The notes below the pieces were generated by a model, which saw only the letters and a list, made by a program, of their open reading frames with translations, was not told the DNA's origin and did not search any database. Positions 1 to 8,713 of a DNA stretch of 64,000 nt are shown here, one piece after another. Each line of letters opens with the position of its first letter. The first letter of the stretch is position 1. Source of the stretch: Flavobacterium sp. HBTb2-11-1 (GTDB lineage Bacteria > Bacteroidota > Bacteroidia > Flavobacteriales > Flavobacteriaceae); the NCBI RefSeq assembly GCF_009826975.1, contig NZ_WUMO01000005.1:124001-188000 (forward strand). Direction: 5' to 3'. A program made the position numbers and the translations under genes.

Positions 1-605
1 TGAACGTCTAGTGGACAAGATAAAACAGATGGCGAAATGCTTTTCCAGATTCCTAAATCGACTCCTTTTGCATCTTGTCGAACCATCCAGCGCAGGTACA
101 TGTTGATTCTCTTCGCCGCCGAATTGTTTAACGGATCTGAAATATGTTTCTGAGTTCTTGCTAAATGATCTGTTTCGAAAAATATTTTTTTGAATTCGCT
201 TATGCTTTTCTGCAAACTGTCTTTTTCTTTATTTTTAGCAAAAACAGCTTCCAGTCCGTTGTGGTTTTTGTAGATGTTATTTAAGCCTTTTATGAAACCC
301 GCAAAATCGTGCCCGTTGAAAGTTCTGTGGACAAAAGTTTCCAGCCTTGCCAAATCTTCATCAGAATGTGACATAACGAAATCGTAAGGCGTATTACCCA
401 TTAATTCCATCATTTTATGCGAATTCTTGATAATCATTTTACGGTTTCCCCAAGCAATAGAAGCGCTTAAGAAACCAGCGATTTCGATATCTTCTTTTTG
501 GGTAAAAAGATGCGGAATCTGAACAGGATCGCTTTCTATGAAATCCTGATTGTTATATTGAATGACTTTTTCGTCTAGAAATTCTTTGAGTTCTTTTTGG
601 TTCAT
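1..605 (-). CDS. DUF2400 / TIGR02757 family protein, 3' end cut by window edge
   Basis: An open frame runs from the ATG at 605 leftward to base 1 without a stop, so about 201 residues are present and the C-terminus lies outside. The product starts MNQKELKEFL and contains an AGFLSASIAWGNR stretch, then MMELMGN and RTFNGHDFAGFIKGL, and late in the visible part RINMYLRWMVR followed by DLGIWKSI. These match my memory of the DUF2400/TIGR02757 family of cytoplasmic proteins of unknown function, common in Bacteroidota. No signal peptide or membrane segment is visible. The ATG at 605 is the natural start because the upstream 130 bases carry a structured element. Function is unknown; family assignment is fairly sure. 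Confidence 0.75.
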   Translation of the reverse strand, partial: MNQKELKEFLDEKVIQYNNQDFIESDPVQIPHLFTQKEDIEIAGFLSASIAWGNRKMIIKNSHKMMELMGNTPYDFVMSHSDEDLARLETFVHRTFNGHDFAGFIKGLNNIYKNHNGLEAVFAKNKEKDSLQKSISEFKKIFFETDHLARTQKHISDPLNNSAAKRINMYLRWMVRQDAKGVDLGIWKSISPSVLSCPLDV

Positions 606-633
606 TTGAAATGAAATCTTCTTATGTATTCGA

Positions 634-729
634 GTGCCCTAGTCCTGATGGGAGGGAAAATCCTTTTATGCCGGTCCCGATCGCTATCGGGAGGCAAAAG
701 ATTGGAAGGACAGCAGGAAATAGCTCCTG
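634..729 (+). ncRNA. candidate structured RNA (Flavo-1-like), intergenic
   Basis: The sequence can fold into a nested structure. An outer pair GTCCT (642-646) with AGGAC (707-711) encloses a long stem built from CTTTT/AAAAG, GCC/GGC and the perfect arms TCCCGAT/ATCGGGA (675-692, loop CGCT). The tail AGCAGGAAATAGCTCCTG is a block I associate with a repeated conserved intergenic RNA of Flavobacteriia. From memory it resembles the Rfam Flavo-1 motif, but I could not check that. It lies upstream of and divergent from the DUF2400 start and downstream of the ABC ATPase gene. The strand is inferred from the remembered motif. An alternative is a mobile palindromic repeat. Confidence 0.45.
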
Positions 730-735
730 ATTATT

Positions 736-1614
736 TTAATTGCTAATTTGGCCGTCCACCATCACTAGTTTTCTATCGGCCATATTTGCCAATTCTTCGT
801 TGTGGGTTACAATGACAAAAGTTTGCCCAAATTCGTCTCGAAGCTGAAAAAACAATTGGTGTAAGTTTTCGGCAGAATGTGTGTCCAGATTTCCTGAAGG
901 TTCGTCTGCAAAAATTACGTCGGGTTTATTGATTAAAGCTCTTGCAACCGCTACACGCTGCTGTTCTCCGCCCGAAAGTTCACTTGGTTTATGATATATT
1001 CTATGTGAAAGCCCAAGATAAGAAAGAAGTTTTTTTGCTTCTTCTTCGGTTTCTGCTGTTTTTTTTCCTGCAATGTGAGCCGGAATACAAACATTTTCTA
1101 AGGCTGTAAACTCAGGCAAAAGCTGGTGAAACTGAAAAATGAATCCTAAGTTTAAGTTTCTAAAATCGGATAAAACTTTATCTTGTCTGCTTTTCTTTTT
1201 AAAGTAGCGATTATAGTAAAATAATAATAGTAAGGTCGGAGTGAGGATTACTGCCCAAGTGCCGTAACCGAAAATATCGTTTTCTATTTTACTTCTAAAA
1301 AAGAATAAAAACACAGCCAATAAAACAAAATAAAGTGCTCCCAACCAAGTAATGATTTTAAAAGCTTTTTCTTGATTTGAACTTTCGTTTTTGATGTTTT
1401 GCAACTCTAAAACGTTTTTACCATTAATGGTCAGAGATGAATCTGGATTATGGTCTGGTTTGTCTAAAGTTCCTAAAATCTGCAATAATGTCGTTTTACC
1501 AGCACCTGAAGCACCAACTATAGAAACAATTTCACCTTTTTTTATATGTAGATCGACTCCTTTTAAAACTTCAAGTTTGTCGTAGAATTTATGTATGTTT
1601 TTTGCGTGTATCAT
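736..1614 (-). CDS. LolD-like ABC transporter ATP-binding protein with a membrane insertion
   Basis: This is a 292-residue ABC ATPase. It has Walker A GASGAGKT (34-41), Q-loop FQ (160-161), signature LSGGEQQ (213-219), Walker B VIFADEP (233-239) and an H-loop VTHN near the end. Sequence around the signature and D-loop resembles the LolD/MacB class, which powers lipoprotein release or substrate extrusion with FtsX-like permeases. LolD is normally about 220-230 residues. Here about 70 extra residues (roughly 75-150) sit between Walker A and the Q-loop, and they contain two hydrophobic segments (about 87-106 and 119-134) that could span the membrane. No permease is adjacent. ATPase function is secure; the transported substrate is inferred only from family resemblance. 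Confidence 0.85.
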   Translation of the reverse strand: MIHAKNIHKFYDKLEVLKGVDLHIKKGEIVSIVGASGAGKTTLLQILGTLDKPDHNPDSSLTINGKNVLELQNIKNESSNQEKAFKIITWLGALYFVLLAVFLFFFRSKIENDIFGYGTWAVILTPTLLLLFYYNRYFKKKSRQDKVLSDFRNLNLGFIFQFHQLLPEFTALENVCIPAHIAGKKTAETEEEAKKLLSYLGLSHRIYHKPSELSGGEQQRVAVARALINKPDVIFADEPSGNLDTHSAENLHQLFFQLRDEFGQTFVIVTHNEELANMADRKLVMVDGQISN

Positions 1615-1725
1615 GTACTGAAACTGTTTTTACAAAGAAACAAAGAATCTATCGATATAAAAATGTGTTGTAACAGAATTTTATGAAGTAATTTGCGTTT
1701 ATTTTTGGTAACATAATTTTGAAAA

Positions 1726-2448
1726 ATGAAATTAAAAATATTTCTTTTCCTATTTATAATCGGACTAGCAGTGGTTTTTGTCAGTGCTGAGCAATACTCT
1801 GATGAGTTATTTTTAACTTATAAAGTCGATATTAAAAAACAGAATTTAAGACTGTTTTGGAAAGATGAAAGAGGAAAACGATTTGGAAGTATAGAAAATT
1901 TTAAGCTTTGGGCTGCTAAGAAAAATCTTAAAGTAGATTTTGTAATGAATGCAGGAATGTATAAAGAAGATCGATCGCCTCAAGGACTTTATATTGAAAA
2001 ACAAAAAGTAGTATTTCCTCTGGATACGTCAAATGCCGAAGGGAATTTTTACTTAAAACCCAATGGAGTTTTTTTTATTACAGCTAAAAAGACAGCTGAA
2101 ATTTGTGTAACAGAGAAGTTTAAAAACAATAATGAAATTGAGTTTGCTACACAATCTGGTCCAATGCTGGTTATTGATGGTCAAATTCATTCTGCTTTTA
2201 AAGAAGGATCAAAAAATCTAAATATTAGGAACGGAGTAGGTATTTTGCCTAATGGAAATGTAGTTTTCGTACTGTCTAAGAAAGAAGTTAATTTCTACGA
2301 TTTTGCCAATTATTTTAAAAGTTTGGGATGTAAACAAGCGCTTTATCTAGACGGATTTGTATTTGTATCTCGTGCTTATCTTCCATCTCAAAACTGGATT
2401 CAAACCGACGGAGATTTTGGAGCGTTATTTGCTATTACAAAAAAGTAG
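1726..2448 (+). CDS. phosphodiester glycosidase (NAGPA/DUF2233) family, exported
   Basis: This 240-residue protein begins with a hydrophobic signal segment (about 1-21, ending near VSA). The mature part has landmarks of the NAGPA/DUF2233 fold: VMNAGMY (about 74-80), SPQGLYIE, NGVFF, ATQSGPMLV, RNGVGIL and the C-terminal LYLDGF and DFGALFAI. In the family these line a pocket that cleaves phosphodiester-linked sugars; mammalian NAGPA uncovers mannose-6-phosphate and bacterial relatives act on envelope or sporulation sugars. The substrate here is unknown. It is probably periplasmic or anchored. It stands alone, transcribed away from the ABC ATPase gene. A TATTTTTG stretch at 1700-1707 fits a Bacteroidota -7 element, without a well-placed -33 TTG. 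Confidence 0.8.
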   Translation: MKLKIFLFLFIIGLAVVFVSAEQYSDELFLTYKVDIKKQNLRLFWKDERGKRFGSIENFKLWAAKKNLKVDFVMNAGMYKEDRSPQGLYIEKQKVVFPLDTSNAEGNFYLKPNGVFFITAKKTAEICVTEKFKNNNEIEFATQSGPMLVIDGQIHSAFKEGSKNLNIRNGVGILPNGNVVFVLSKKEVNFYDFANYFKSLGCKQALYLDGFVFVSRAYLPSQNWIQTDGDFGALFAITKK

Positions 2449-2544
2449 ATAGAAAAATGGTAATTTGGAAACTTAATTTAATAATGAAATAAGATAGTTT
2501 CAGGAATTATCTTTAATTTCGATTAACTTAAAAGTGAATGTGTT

Positions 2545-2835
2545 ATGCAAGATATAGAAGTTGCAGAAGATAATAGAATGTCAAAATTAATTATAGGATT
2601 AGTTCTGGACGGAATTGGTATGATTTCTTTTTCGATTCCACTTCTTGGTGAGTTTTCGGATGTAATTTGGGCGCCAATTGCAGGTATCATTATGGCGAAA
2701 ATGTATAAAGGAAGAGTAGGGAAGGTTGCAGGAGTTTTGACTTTTCTGGAAGAGATTATTCCGTTTACAGACGTTATTCCTTCTTTTACTTTGACATGGA
2801 TTTACACTTATTTTTTTGCAGAAAGAAATAAATAG
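2545..2835 (+). CDS. small membrane protein of unknown function
   Basis: This 96-residue protein has a short charged N-terminus (MQDIEVAEDNRMSK) followed by two hydrophobic stretches, roughly residues 15-33 (LIIGLVLDGIGMISFSIPLL) and 40-52, and a third hydrophobic region near the C-terminus (TLTWIYTYFF). I do not recognise a named family, although similar short proteins occur in Flavobacteriia. A second ATG at residue 12 (2578) could be the true start. A strong hairpin at 2861-2893 closes the transcription unit. It is probably an inner-membrane protein. Confidence 0.6.
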   Translation: MQDIEVAEDNRMSKLIIGLVLDGIGMISFSIPLLGEFSDVIWAPIAGIIMAKMYKGRVGKVAGVLTFLEEIIPFTDVIPSFTLTWIYTYFFAERNK

Positions 2836-2860
2836 TTTTTAAAACTTAAAAAAAAATGAA

Positions 2861-2893
2861 AAAGGTCTTTTCTTGTTAATGAAAAGACCTTTT
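2861..2893. terminator. bidirectional hairpin terminator
   Basis: Perfect 12-bp arms AAAGGTCTTTTC and GAAAAGACCTTT surround an 8-base loop, flanked by A-rich and T-rich sequence. It lies between two convergent genes and can serve both. Confidence 0.8.
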
Positions 2894-2899
2894 GTGTTT

Positions 2900-5671
2900 T
2901 TATTGAATAATAACTTTTTTAAGGTATAGTATTTTTTTTGTGTCTGGATCTGTTACTTTTAAGATAAAAACACCTTTTTGGTTTATTGAAATGTTTTCCT
3001 GTGTTTGTCCGCTAATAGTTCGTTTTTGGATTTCTCTTCCAAAAATATTATAGATTGAAAGTTCGGCTTCTTCTACATCAACATCTAATAGTATGGAGAA
3101 ATTTCCTGTATTTGGTACAGGCCATACTTTGAAATTATCAATCAGATCTTTGATTGTTTCATTTATTGGAGAAGTTGTGTAACCGCTTAGTATGTTTACC
3201 TTTCTAGTCATTGTTCCTCCCTCAGCATCTGTAACCGTAAATTTAAATGAGCATAAACCTTTTGCATTTGGTTTAAATTCTACAGTATCTCCAGATAAAG
3301 TTGCATTTCCGTTTACAACTTGCGATAAAGAATAGGAAACTCCGTTTGTAAAACCTCTAGATAATTTTTGAATGTTAACGTATGTTTTGTTTCCTAAAAC
3401 TGCATCATAATGAGGTTCAGACATCCATTGTAGATATTTATCTAAATTAGTGTAGCCATCTAAATCTGGATCGGCATTGGCATCTGAGAAGTCTCCAATT
3501 GCAGAGTTTACATTTGTTCCAATGATGTTTTCCCACCAGTTTGGTAATCCATCTTGGTCAGTATCCCAATTTTGATGTCTCACTACAGTTGGATAACTTT
3601 CAAAACCTCCAACATCGGTTTCATTATCTGGAAATCCAGGTTTTCCGGTTACGCTTCCAACTGCAGAGTAGGTACCGTTTAATGTCTCTGAAATGATTCG
3701 CTGGTCATGATCATCAAACTCAGGCTGTGTGCATCCAACATCAGAAAGAACAATTTTATAAGCATTTTTTGCGGACTGAGTTGTTACATACGAAGGAAAG
3801 AAGGGTGCATTCACGAAGTTGTCATAAGGAACGGTATTGCCAGAAGCTTTTCTTCCCAACGTTTGGTTATTTTCATCAAAATAGCCTGGCATTACATTTC
3901 CGTTAAAATAGCATCGCTGCATTCCTGTTCCAACGCCTTCATTTTGCTGGTTAAAAGCAACAAATATTTTTGATCCTGCACCGGGTTTATAATAGTTGTT
4001 GACGAAATTTACCTCTTTTGTACCTCCGTCAGTTGTTCTTCCTCCCCAGTTGTAAACCACATTATTGGTAATATCCATTCGACCTGTATAAGCGCCGCTT
4101 CCGTCCAATCCACCGCCAAGGCTCCAGTTACGGCCATAACAATGCGCTAATAAATTATGATGAAAACTTCCGATATCACCACCAATTGTAGCGGCATAAC
4201 CGTGTTCTGTTCCTGCTGGATAATTTTGGTGGTTTGCTGCATTTAGGGCTTCAGAAATAAGTGTTCTTTGTAATGTGATGTTTTTGCCAGATCTTGAGCT
4301 GAAAGATTCGTCAATGGTCCAGCTGATCGAACAATGATCTATAATGCTGTTGTCTGCGCCTGTTAATCCCATTCCGTCATATGTAGGTCCAGCGCCAACT
4401 CTAACTCTTAGATTTTGCACAATCGCATCATTTCCTGTAACGCCAAATGGTGCAGAACGAATGCAGATTCCTTTTCCAGGCGCAGTTTGTCCAGCGACAG
4501 TTACATAAGGTTGGCTTAAAACGAGACGAGATTGTAACTGAATTACTCCAGAGGTGTTAAAGACAATGGTTCTTGGTCCAATATCGTTTGTAACGGCTTC
4601 GCGGAAACTTCCCGGACCGCTGTCATTTAAGTTGGTTACGGCAACTACTTTTCCGCCACGTCCACCACGAGCAAAACGGCCATATCCCTCGGCTTCAGGA
4701 AACGCAAGTTGTGCAGGACGAAAACGCCAAACATTTCCTTTTTCTATTCCGTTTGCTAAAACTTCATCGACACGCCAATAGTATGTCGCGCCTGTGTATA
4801 AGCCATTTACTTGATATGAATTGTTGGCCAAAGCTTGGTTTCCTTTAAATTCTGGAGAAGATGTTGTAGCATTGTCAACAGCTGTTTGGTCTGTTCCAAA
4901 GTAGATATTATGCGAAACAGCATTTGCGGCGGCAGTCCATTGCAGTAATTTTCCGCCAGAGGTTAATTCGACATGTTCGTCATTTTGTTTCGGGTTTGGA
5001 TTTGTTGCCTGATAAAAAATATTAGGCGTATTGAGTTCAAAGCCATTAAAAATAAAGTTTTTTACATTTTCTGTTCCAGAAGTTTCGGCAGCCATTAAAA
5101 TGACAACATCAGTTCCTGCTGTAGCTTGAAATTTTAAATAAGCCGATTTTGCATCGGCAGTTTTAGTGGCTCTAACAGACGGAATCAAATTGTCTACTAC
5201 AAGATTTCCGTCAACAGAAATATCAATTGGACTAAAGGTGTTGGTTGTTGGACTATCTACATTATTAAAAAAAGCCAATACTGTATGTTCGCCTGTTGCT
5301 AAACCGCTTATTTTAAGTTCGATTTGTGCACCAAGATTTGCAGTTGTGCCTTTTACGGTAAGTCCGTCGCACACTAATCGTGCATAATAAGGAGCTTGAA
5401 TTCCTGCTTTGTACCAATTGGTTCCTAAGTTGTCTCCGTTGTTTCCAGCGCGAGTAATGGTAAAAGTAACTCCATTTTCGGTATAAGTGCTGGTGTTTCC
5501 AGAAGCTATTACCCATGCGGTATAATCAGGGTCGTTTACTTCTGTTTTTGGTCTTCCTGACTGATCAAAGTCAATTTTTACAATCGGATTCTGGGCAAAA
5601 ATCCTGTTTACCGGCGTAATAAGGCAGACTACTGCCACTACTACGGATAGTTTTAAGTAATTTTTCAGCAT
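2900..5671 (-). CDS. T9SS-exported pectate lyase-like multidomain protein
   Basis: The 923-residue product has a signal peptide (1-27, ending IFAQ) and a beta-sandwich of carbohydrate-binding or malectin-like appearance (about 30-215). A fibronectin-III-like domain follows (about 220-320, ending YYWRVDEV), then a right-handed beta-helix typical of polysaccharide lyase family 1 (about 322-690, starting EGYGRFARGGRGG and containing NLNDSGPGSFREA). A calcium-binding thrombospondin-3-like stretch (DTDQDGLPNWWE, DANADPDLDGY) comes next. The last 75 residues (KVWPVPNTGNF to KKVIIQ) are a type A sorting domain for the type IX system. It probably degrades pectin-like polysaccharide outside the cell. 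No SusC/SusD pair is nearby. The exact substrate is uncertain. Confidence 0.85.
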   Translation of the reverse strand: MLKNYLKLSVVVAVVCLITPVNRIFAQNPIVKIDFDQSGRPKTEVNDPDYTAWVIASGNTSTYTENGVTFTITRAGNNGDNLGTNWYKAGIQAPYYARLVCDGLTVKGTTANLGAQIELKISGLATGEHTVLAFFNNVDSPTTNTFSPIDISVDGNLVVDNLIPSVRATKTADAKSAYLKFQATAGTDVVILMAAETSGTENVKNFIFNGFELNTPNIFYQATNPNPKQNDEHVELTSGGKLLQWTAAANAVSHNIYFGTDQTAVDNATTSSPEFKGNQALANNSYQVNGLYTGATYYWRVDEVLANGIEKGNVWRFRPAQLAFPEAEGYGRFARGGRGGKVVAVTNLNDSGPGSFREAVTNDIGPRTIVFNTSGVIQLQSRLVLSQPYVTVAGQTAPGKGICIRSAPFGVTGNDAIVQNLRVRVGAGPTYDGMGLTGADNSIIDHCSISWTIDESFSSRSGKNITLQRTLISEALNAANHQNYPAGTEHGYAATIGGDIGSFHHNLLAHCYGRNWSLGGGLDGSGAYTGRMDITNNVVYNWGGRTTDGGTKEVNFVNNYYKPGAGSKIFVAFNQQNEGVGTGMQRCYFNGNVMPGYFDENNQTLGRKASGNTVPYDNFVNAPFFPSYVTTQSAKNAYKIVLSDVGCTQPEFDDHDQRIISETLNGTYSAVGSVTGKPGFPDNETDVGGFESYPTVVRHQNWDTDQDGLPNWWENIIGTNVNSAIGDFSDANADPDLDGYTNLDKYLQWMSEPHYDAVLGNKTYVNIQKLSRGFTNGVSYSLSQVVNGNATLSGDTVEFKPNAKGLCSFKFTVTDAEGGTMTRKVNILSGYTTSPINETIKDLIDNFKVWPVPNTGNFSILLDVDVEEAELSIYNIFGREIQKRTISGQTQENISINQKGVFILKVTDPDTKKILYLKKVIIQ

Positions 5672-6020
5672 GTCAAATTGTGGTTTGGTTAGTAAGTAAT
5701 AATTTTGTCGAATAAATTAAACGTCTGATTACCAGTTGTAAATGATTGTTTTCGACTATTGTAAAGTTTGTTATTACTTAAAATAAAACTATCCTGCACA
5801 ATGCTGTTCTGCTTGATATATTATTTTAAAATTCGATAAAAAAGAATCGTATTCTTTGTTTTTGTGTTAATTTTTTGAATGCTCTATGCTTGATAAATAA
5901 AGGGATTGATCTGAATCTGATTTATAAATATAATTGATTCAAAAAAATGAAAAGAAATTTAAAAATGGGATTAAATAGAGAATCGTAACCAGAACGGTTT
6001 TAAATTTAAAAGAGAAGAGA
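5672..6020. other. 349-base intergenic region without a gene
   Basis: This AT-rich stretch lies between the lyase start and the end of the next leftward gene. It presumably carries the lyase promoter and 5' leader. I found no convincing open frame, RNA or repeat, and no clear TAnnTTTG element on the minus strand. Confidence 0.6.
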
Positions 6021-6323
6021 TTAGTCTTTAAACAAAAAGCCAAGTCCCATGTTTTTAAGCATTTTCTTTTCGAAGTTCCAAAAGAATTTAAACTGCCCGA
6101 AAATAGTTCCGATAGCAACTAATAAAACCTGATAAATTGGGAAGATAATAATAAGGCGAATAAGCGTAAACCAGCCTCCAAAATCTTCTTTAGTAATGCC
6201 AAGCCAAACGCAAAATGGTTTAGACAGCCATGCAGATGCCGATCCTGTGATGGCAAAAACGATAAATATAATTACGGCTTGTAAATTTGAGGTGATTCCC
6301 CAGCGTTTTTTTAATCTGTTCAT
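6021..6323 (-). CDS. DUF6787-like small membrane protein
   Basis: This 100-residue protein has two or three membrane segments: about 16-35 (LQAVIIFIVFAITGSASAWL) and 52-75 (LIRLIIIFPIYQVLLVAIG). Its C-terminus is FGQFKFFWNFEKKMLKNMG followed by a phenylalanine-rich end. The pattern RWGITSNLQ, SKPFCVWLGI and FFWNFEKKM matches what I recall as the DUF6787 family found next to DUF6146 lipoproteins in Flavobacteriia. It is an inner-membrane protein of unknown function. It lies 31 bases downstream of the DUF6146 gene on the same strand and may share its transcript. Confidence 0.65.
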   Translation of the reverse strand: MNRLKKRWGITSNLQAVIIFIVFAITGSASAWLSKPFCVWLGITKEDFGGWFTLIRLIIIFPIYQVLLVAIGTIFGQFKFFWNFEKKMLKNMGLGFLFKD

Positions 6324-6354
6324 TGCTATTTGTAATGATTACAAATATAGTATA

Positions 6355-6789
6355 TTATCTTGAAGGAACGTTACCCCAAAGCTTTTGTTTGTAAGTATTT
6401 TGGAAATAAATCATGTAATTGTAAATTAAGTAATTTACTTCATAACCATAATGAATGTCAGGTCTATAGTTTATTGACATTTCGTATAGATTGGGATTGT
6501 AACGCTGTGGCTGCAAGACACGATTATTCCATTCGGTTACATACAAATAGTTTTTATTTTCAAGGTATTGTAATGAATAATAATTTCTTGGATAAGCTCT
6601 TGATGCAAGCCACGTGCTGAAACCATTATCGATAATTATAACTTCATATTCAAGCGAATCATTTGCAATTCTTACCGTATCGCTTAATTTTTTTGCAGAA
6701 GTAGTATCTGTGCTCGCCACTTTCTGAGAAGCAGTGGAGCATGCAATAATAGTAAGCAAAACAATTAATATGGAAACGCATTTTTTCAT
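6355..6789 (-). CDS. DUF6146-like lipoprotein
   Basis: The 144-residue product starts with a lipoprotein signal (MKKCVSILIVLLTIIAC, lipobox TIIAC, cysteine 17). The mature domain has the run YEVIIIDNGFSTWL, then RAYPRNYYS, NKNYLYVTEWNNR and EVNYLIYNYMIYFQ, and ends NVPSR. I recognise this as the DUF6146 family, found mainly in Bacteroidota, function unknown. It should be tethered to the outer or inner membrane. It precedes the DUF6787-like gene in the same direction, an arrangement I remember as conserved in flavobacteria. Confidence 0.7.
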   Translation of the reverse strand: MKKCVSILIVLLTIIACSTASQKVASTDTTSAKKLSDTVRIANDSLEYEVIIIDNGFSTWLASRAYPRNYYSLQYLENKNYLYVTEWNNRVLQPQRYNPNLYEMSINYRPDIHYGYEVNYLIYNYMIYFQNTYKQKLWGNVPSR

Positions 6790-6921
6790 AGCCTAAATTT
6801 ACGAATATTTTTTTAGGTTCAGAGTGGCAAAGGTTCAAAGTAACAAAGGTTTAACATTCTTTTGAAGGTTCTAAGGTGCTAAATTTCTAAGCTTTCTTTT
6901 TGGTTGTGTGCATAAAAGTAA

Positions 6922-6948
6922 AAAGCTGTTTGCGAAGCAAACAGCTTT
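6922..6948 (-). terminator. rho-independent terminator after the DUF937 gene
   Basis: Arms AAAGCTGTTTGC and GCAAACAGCTTT form a near-perfect hairpin with a tiny loop. Read leftward it is followed by a run of T. It is 43 bases past the stop of the leftward DUF937 gene. Nearby sequence (6955-6990) repeats CTTAGTATCTTAGAGT-like words. Confidence 0.7.
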
Positions 6949-6990
6949 AAAAACTTAGTATCTTAGAGTCTTAGAGTCTTAGTATCTTAA

Positions 6991-7554
6991 CTATTTACTT
7001 CCAAAAAGTTTTCCAATAAAACCTGCAATTCCTCCTTTGCTTTTGGTTACAACAAGAACATCTGCAACATCAACTTTTCCGTCGTTGTTTTGGTCAAGTC
7101 CAAATTGCATTCCGTATTTAGAAATGGTATCCATGATTCCAGAAGCTTGTCCGCTGTTCCCTGAAATGGAGTTTATAATATCTGAAATTTGAAAACTGCT
7201 ATCGTTTGGATCTTTTGCTTTATTAACTAAAGAGCCTAAAATCTGCGGAATCAAATTGGAAGCAACTCCATTTGAATCTGCGCTGCTCAAACCAAATTTT
7301 TCGCCAAGATTGCCACTTAATTGCTGTTGAATTTGCTGAACAACTGGATTTGAACTGTCTATTGGAGAATTTCCATTAAATAATCCTGCAATCTGATCTG
7401 TGTTTCCTTCAGAAACAATCTTTTTTAATCCTTCAAAAATAGAACTGCTTGTTTCGCTTATTACGGCGTCATTATGTTCATTTGGGACAGCGTTATTGTT
7501 TACAACAGCATCGCCTCCATATTGCTGTACTAATTGGGTTAATTGTTCAAACAT
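6991..7554 (-). CDS. DUF937 domain protein
   Basis: This 187-residue soluble protein begins MFEQLTQLVQQYGGDAVVNN. It is rich in N, S, G and Q, with LFNGNSPIDSSNPVVQQIQQQL and LIPQILGSLVNKA in the middle. Near the end is an EF-hand-like DQNNDGKVDVADV. This is the layout of DUF937 proteins, a family of unknown role. The calcium-loop-like DxNxDGxxD motif (about residues 155-163) is visible. It is the last gene of a leftward group after serC and serA, with a terminator on each side, so it may be transcribed alone. Confidence 0.75.
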   Translation of the reverse strand: MFEQLTQLVQQYGGDAVVNNNAVPNEHNDAVISETSSSIFEGLKKIVSEGNTDQIAGLFNGNSPIDSSNPVVQQIQQQLSGNLGEKFGLSSADSNGVASNLIPQILGSLVNKAKDPNDSSFQISDIINSISGNSGQASGIMDTISKYGMQFGLDQNNDGKVDVADVLVVTKSKGGIAGFIGKLFGSK

Positions 7555-7599
7555 GATATTTAGGGTTTAGATTACAAATCAAATTTAAACAAAAAAAGA

Positions 7600-7632
7600 A
7601 AGGGATTTATTAAACTGTATTAATAAATCCCT
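7600..7632 (-). terminator. terminator after serA
   Basis: Fourteen-bp arms AAGGGATTTATTAA and TTAATAAATCCCTT flank a 6-base loop. Leftward transcripts then read a T-rich tract. It lies 24 bases past the serA stop and ahead of the DUF937 gene. Confidence 0.75.
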
Positions 7633-7656
7633 TACAAGTAATTTAATTATAGTTAA

Positions 7657-8607
7657 TTAGCTTAACAAAGTAATAATTTGTGATGCTAATTCTGTACCAA
7701 TTCTGTCTTGTGCTTCTCCTGTAGCAGCTCCAATATGTGGAGTTAAAGAGATTTTAGAGTGCATTAAGATTGCCATTTCTGGTTTTGGTTCGCTTTCGAA
7801 AACGTCTAAACCAGCAAAAGCCACTTTTCCTGAATCTAAAGCTTTTACTAAAGCTACTTCATCAATAACACCACCACGAGCACAGTTTACGATTCCAACA
7901 CCGTCTTTCATGATTTCAAGTTCTTTTTCTCCAATGATGTATCCATCTTGAGCAGGAACGTGTAATGTGATGAAATCTGCTTCTTTAAATAAAGACTCTA
8001 AAGATTGAGAAACGATTTTAGTTGTGATTGATTGTCCGTCGAAGAATTCAACTTTTACATCAACTTCAGGAATAAAACTATCAGCAGCGATAACTTTCAT
8101 TCCAAGACCAAGAGCCATTTTTGCAGTAGCTTGTCCGATACGACCAATACCAACAATACCTAAAGTTTTTCCTCTTAATTCAGTTCCGTTTGCGTAAGCT
8201 TTTTTCAAACCATCAAAGTTTGAGTCACCTTCAAGAGGCATGTTTCTGTTAGAATCATGCAAGAAACGAACACCAGAAAATAAGTGTCCAAATACTAATT
8301 CTGCAACAGATTCTGAAGATGAAGCTGGAGTATTAATTACATGGATTCCTTTGCTTTTAGCATAATCCACATCGATATTATCCATACCAACACCACCACG
8401 ACCGATGATTTTGATTCCAGGACAAGCATCGATAATATCTTTACGAACTTTAGTTGCACTACGAACTAAAATTACGTCGATATTGTTGTCATTTATATAG
8501 TTAGCTACTTGTTCTTGAGCTACTTTTGTCGTGATAACTTCAAAACCGCCTTTTTCTAAGGCTAGAATTCCGCTTTTAGAAATTCCGTCATTTGCTAATA
8601 CTTTCAT
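7657..8607 (-). CDS. serA: D-3-phosphoglycerate dehydrogenase-type 2-hydroxyacid dehydrogenase
   Basis: The 316-residue protein is an NAD-dependent D-2-hydroxyacid dehydrogenase. It has the Rossmann motif GIGRIGQA (about 149-156). The catalytic arginine region is NCARGGVIDE, and the catalytic histidine is in LTPHIGAA near the end. It lacks the C-terminal ACT regulatory domain of long SerA enzymes, so serine feedback through ACT is not expected. It directly follows serC on the same strand, supporting the first step of serine synthesis (3-phosphoglycerate to 3-phosphohydroxypyruvate). Other 2-hydroxyacid substrates cannot be excluded from sequence alone. It is cytoplasmic, and a terminator follows. 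Confidence 0.85.
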   Translation of the reverse strand: MKVLANDGISKSGILALEKGGFEVITTKVAQEQVANYINDNNIDVILVRSATKVRKDIIDACPGIKIIGRGGVGMDNIDVDYAKSKGIHVINTPASSSESVAELVFGHLFSGVRFLHDSNRNMPLEGDSNFDGLKKAYANGTELRGKTLGIVGIGRIGQATAKMALGLGMKVIAADSFIPEVDVKVEFFDGQSITTKIVSQSLESLFKEADFITLHVPAQDGYIIGEKELEIMKDGVGIVNCARGGVIDEVALVKALDSGKVAFAGLDVFESEPKPEMAILMHSKISLTPHIGAATGEAQDRIGTELASQIITLLS

Positions 8608-8713
8608 TGTATTTATTTTGTTTTATTTGGTTAATCGTTAAATCGTTTATTTGTTTAATCGATAACCAACTATTTGATTTTTCTTTTTTGTAAACTGTGA
8701 CTGCGACTGAAAA

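Noticed and set aside
2900..5671. Several open frames on the opposite strand of the lyase gene
   Set aside because: They are short, lack signals and lie wholly inside a long gene with strong domain evidence.
6955..6990. CTTAGTATCTTAGAGT-like repeats beside the DUF937 gene
   Set aside because: Short low-complexity repeats typical of flavobacterial intergenic DNA, with no structure beyond the adjacent terminator.
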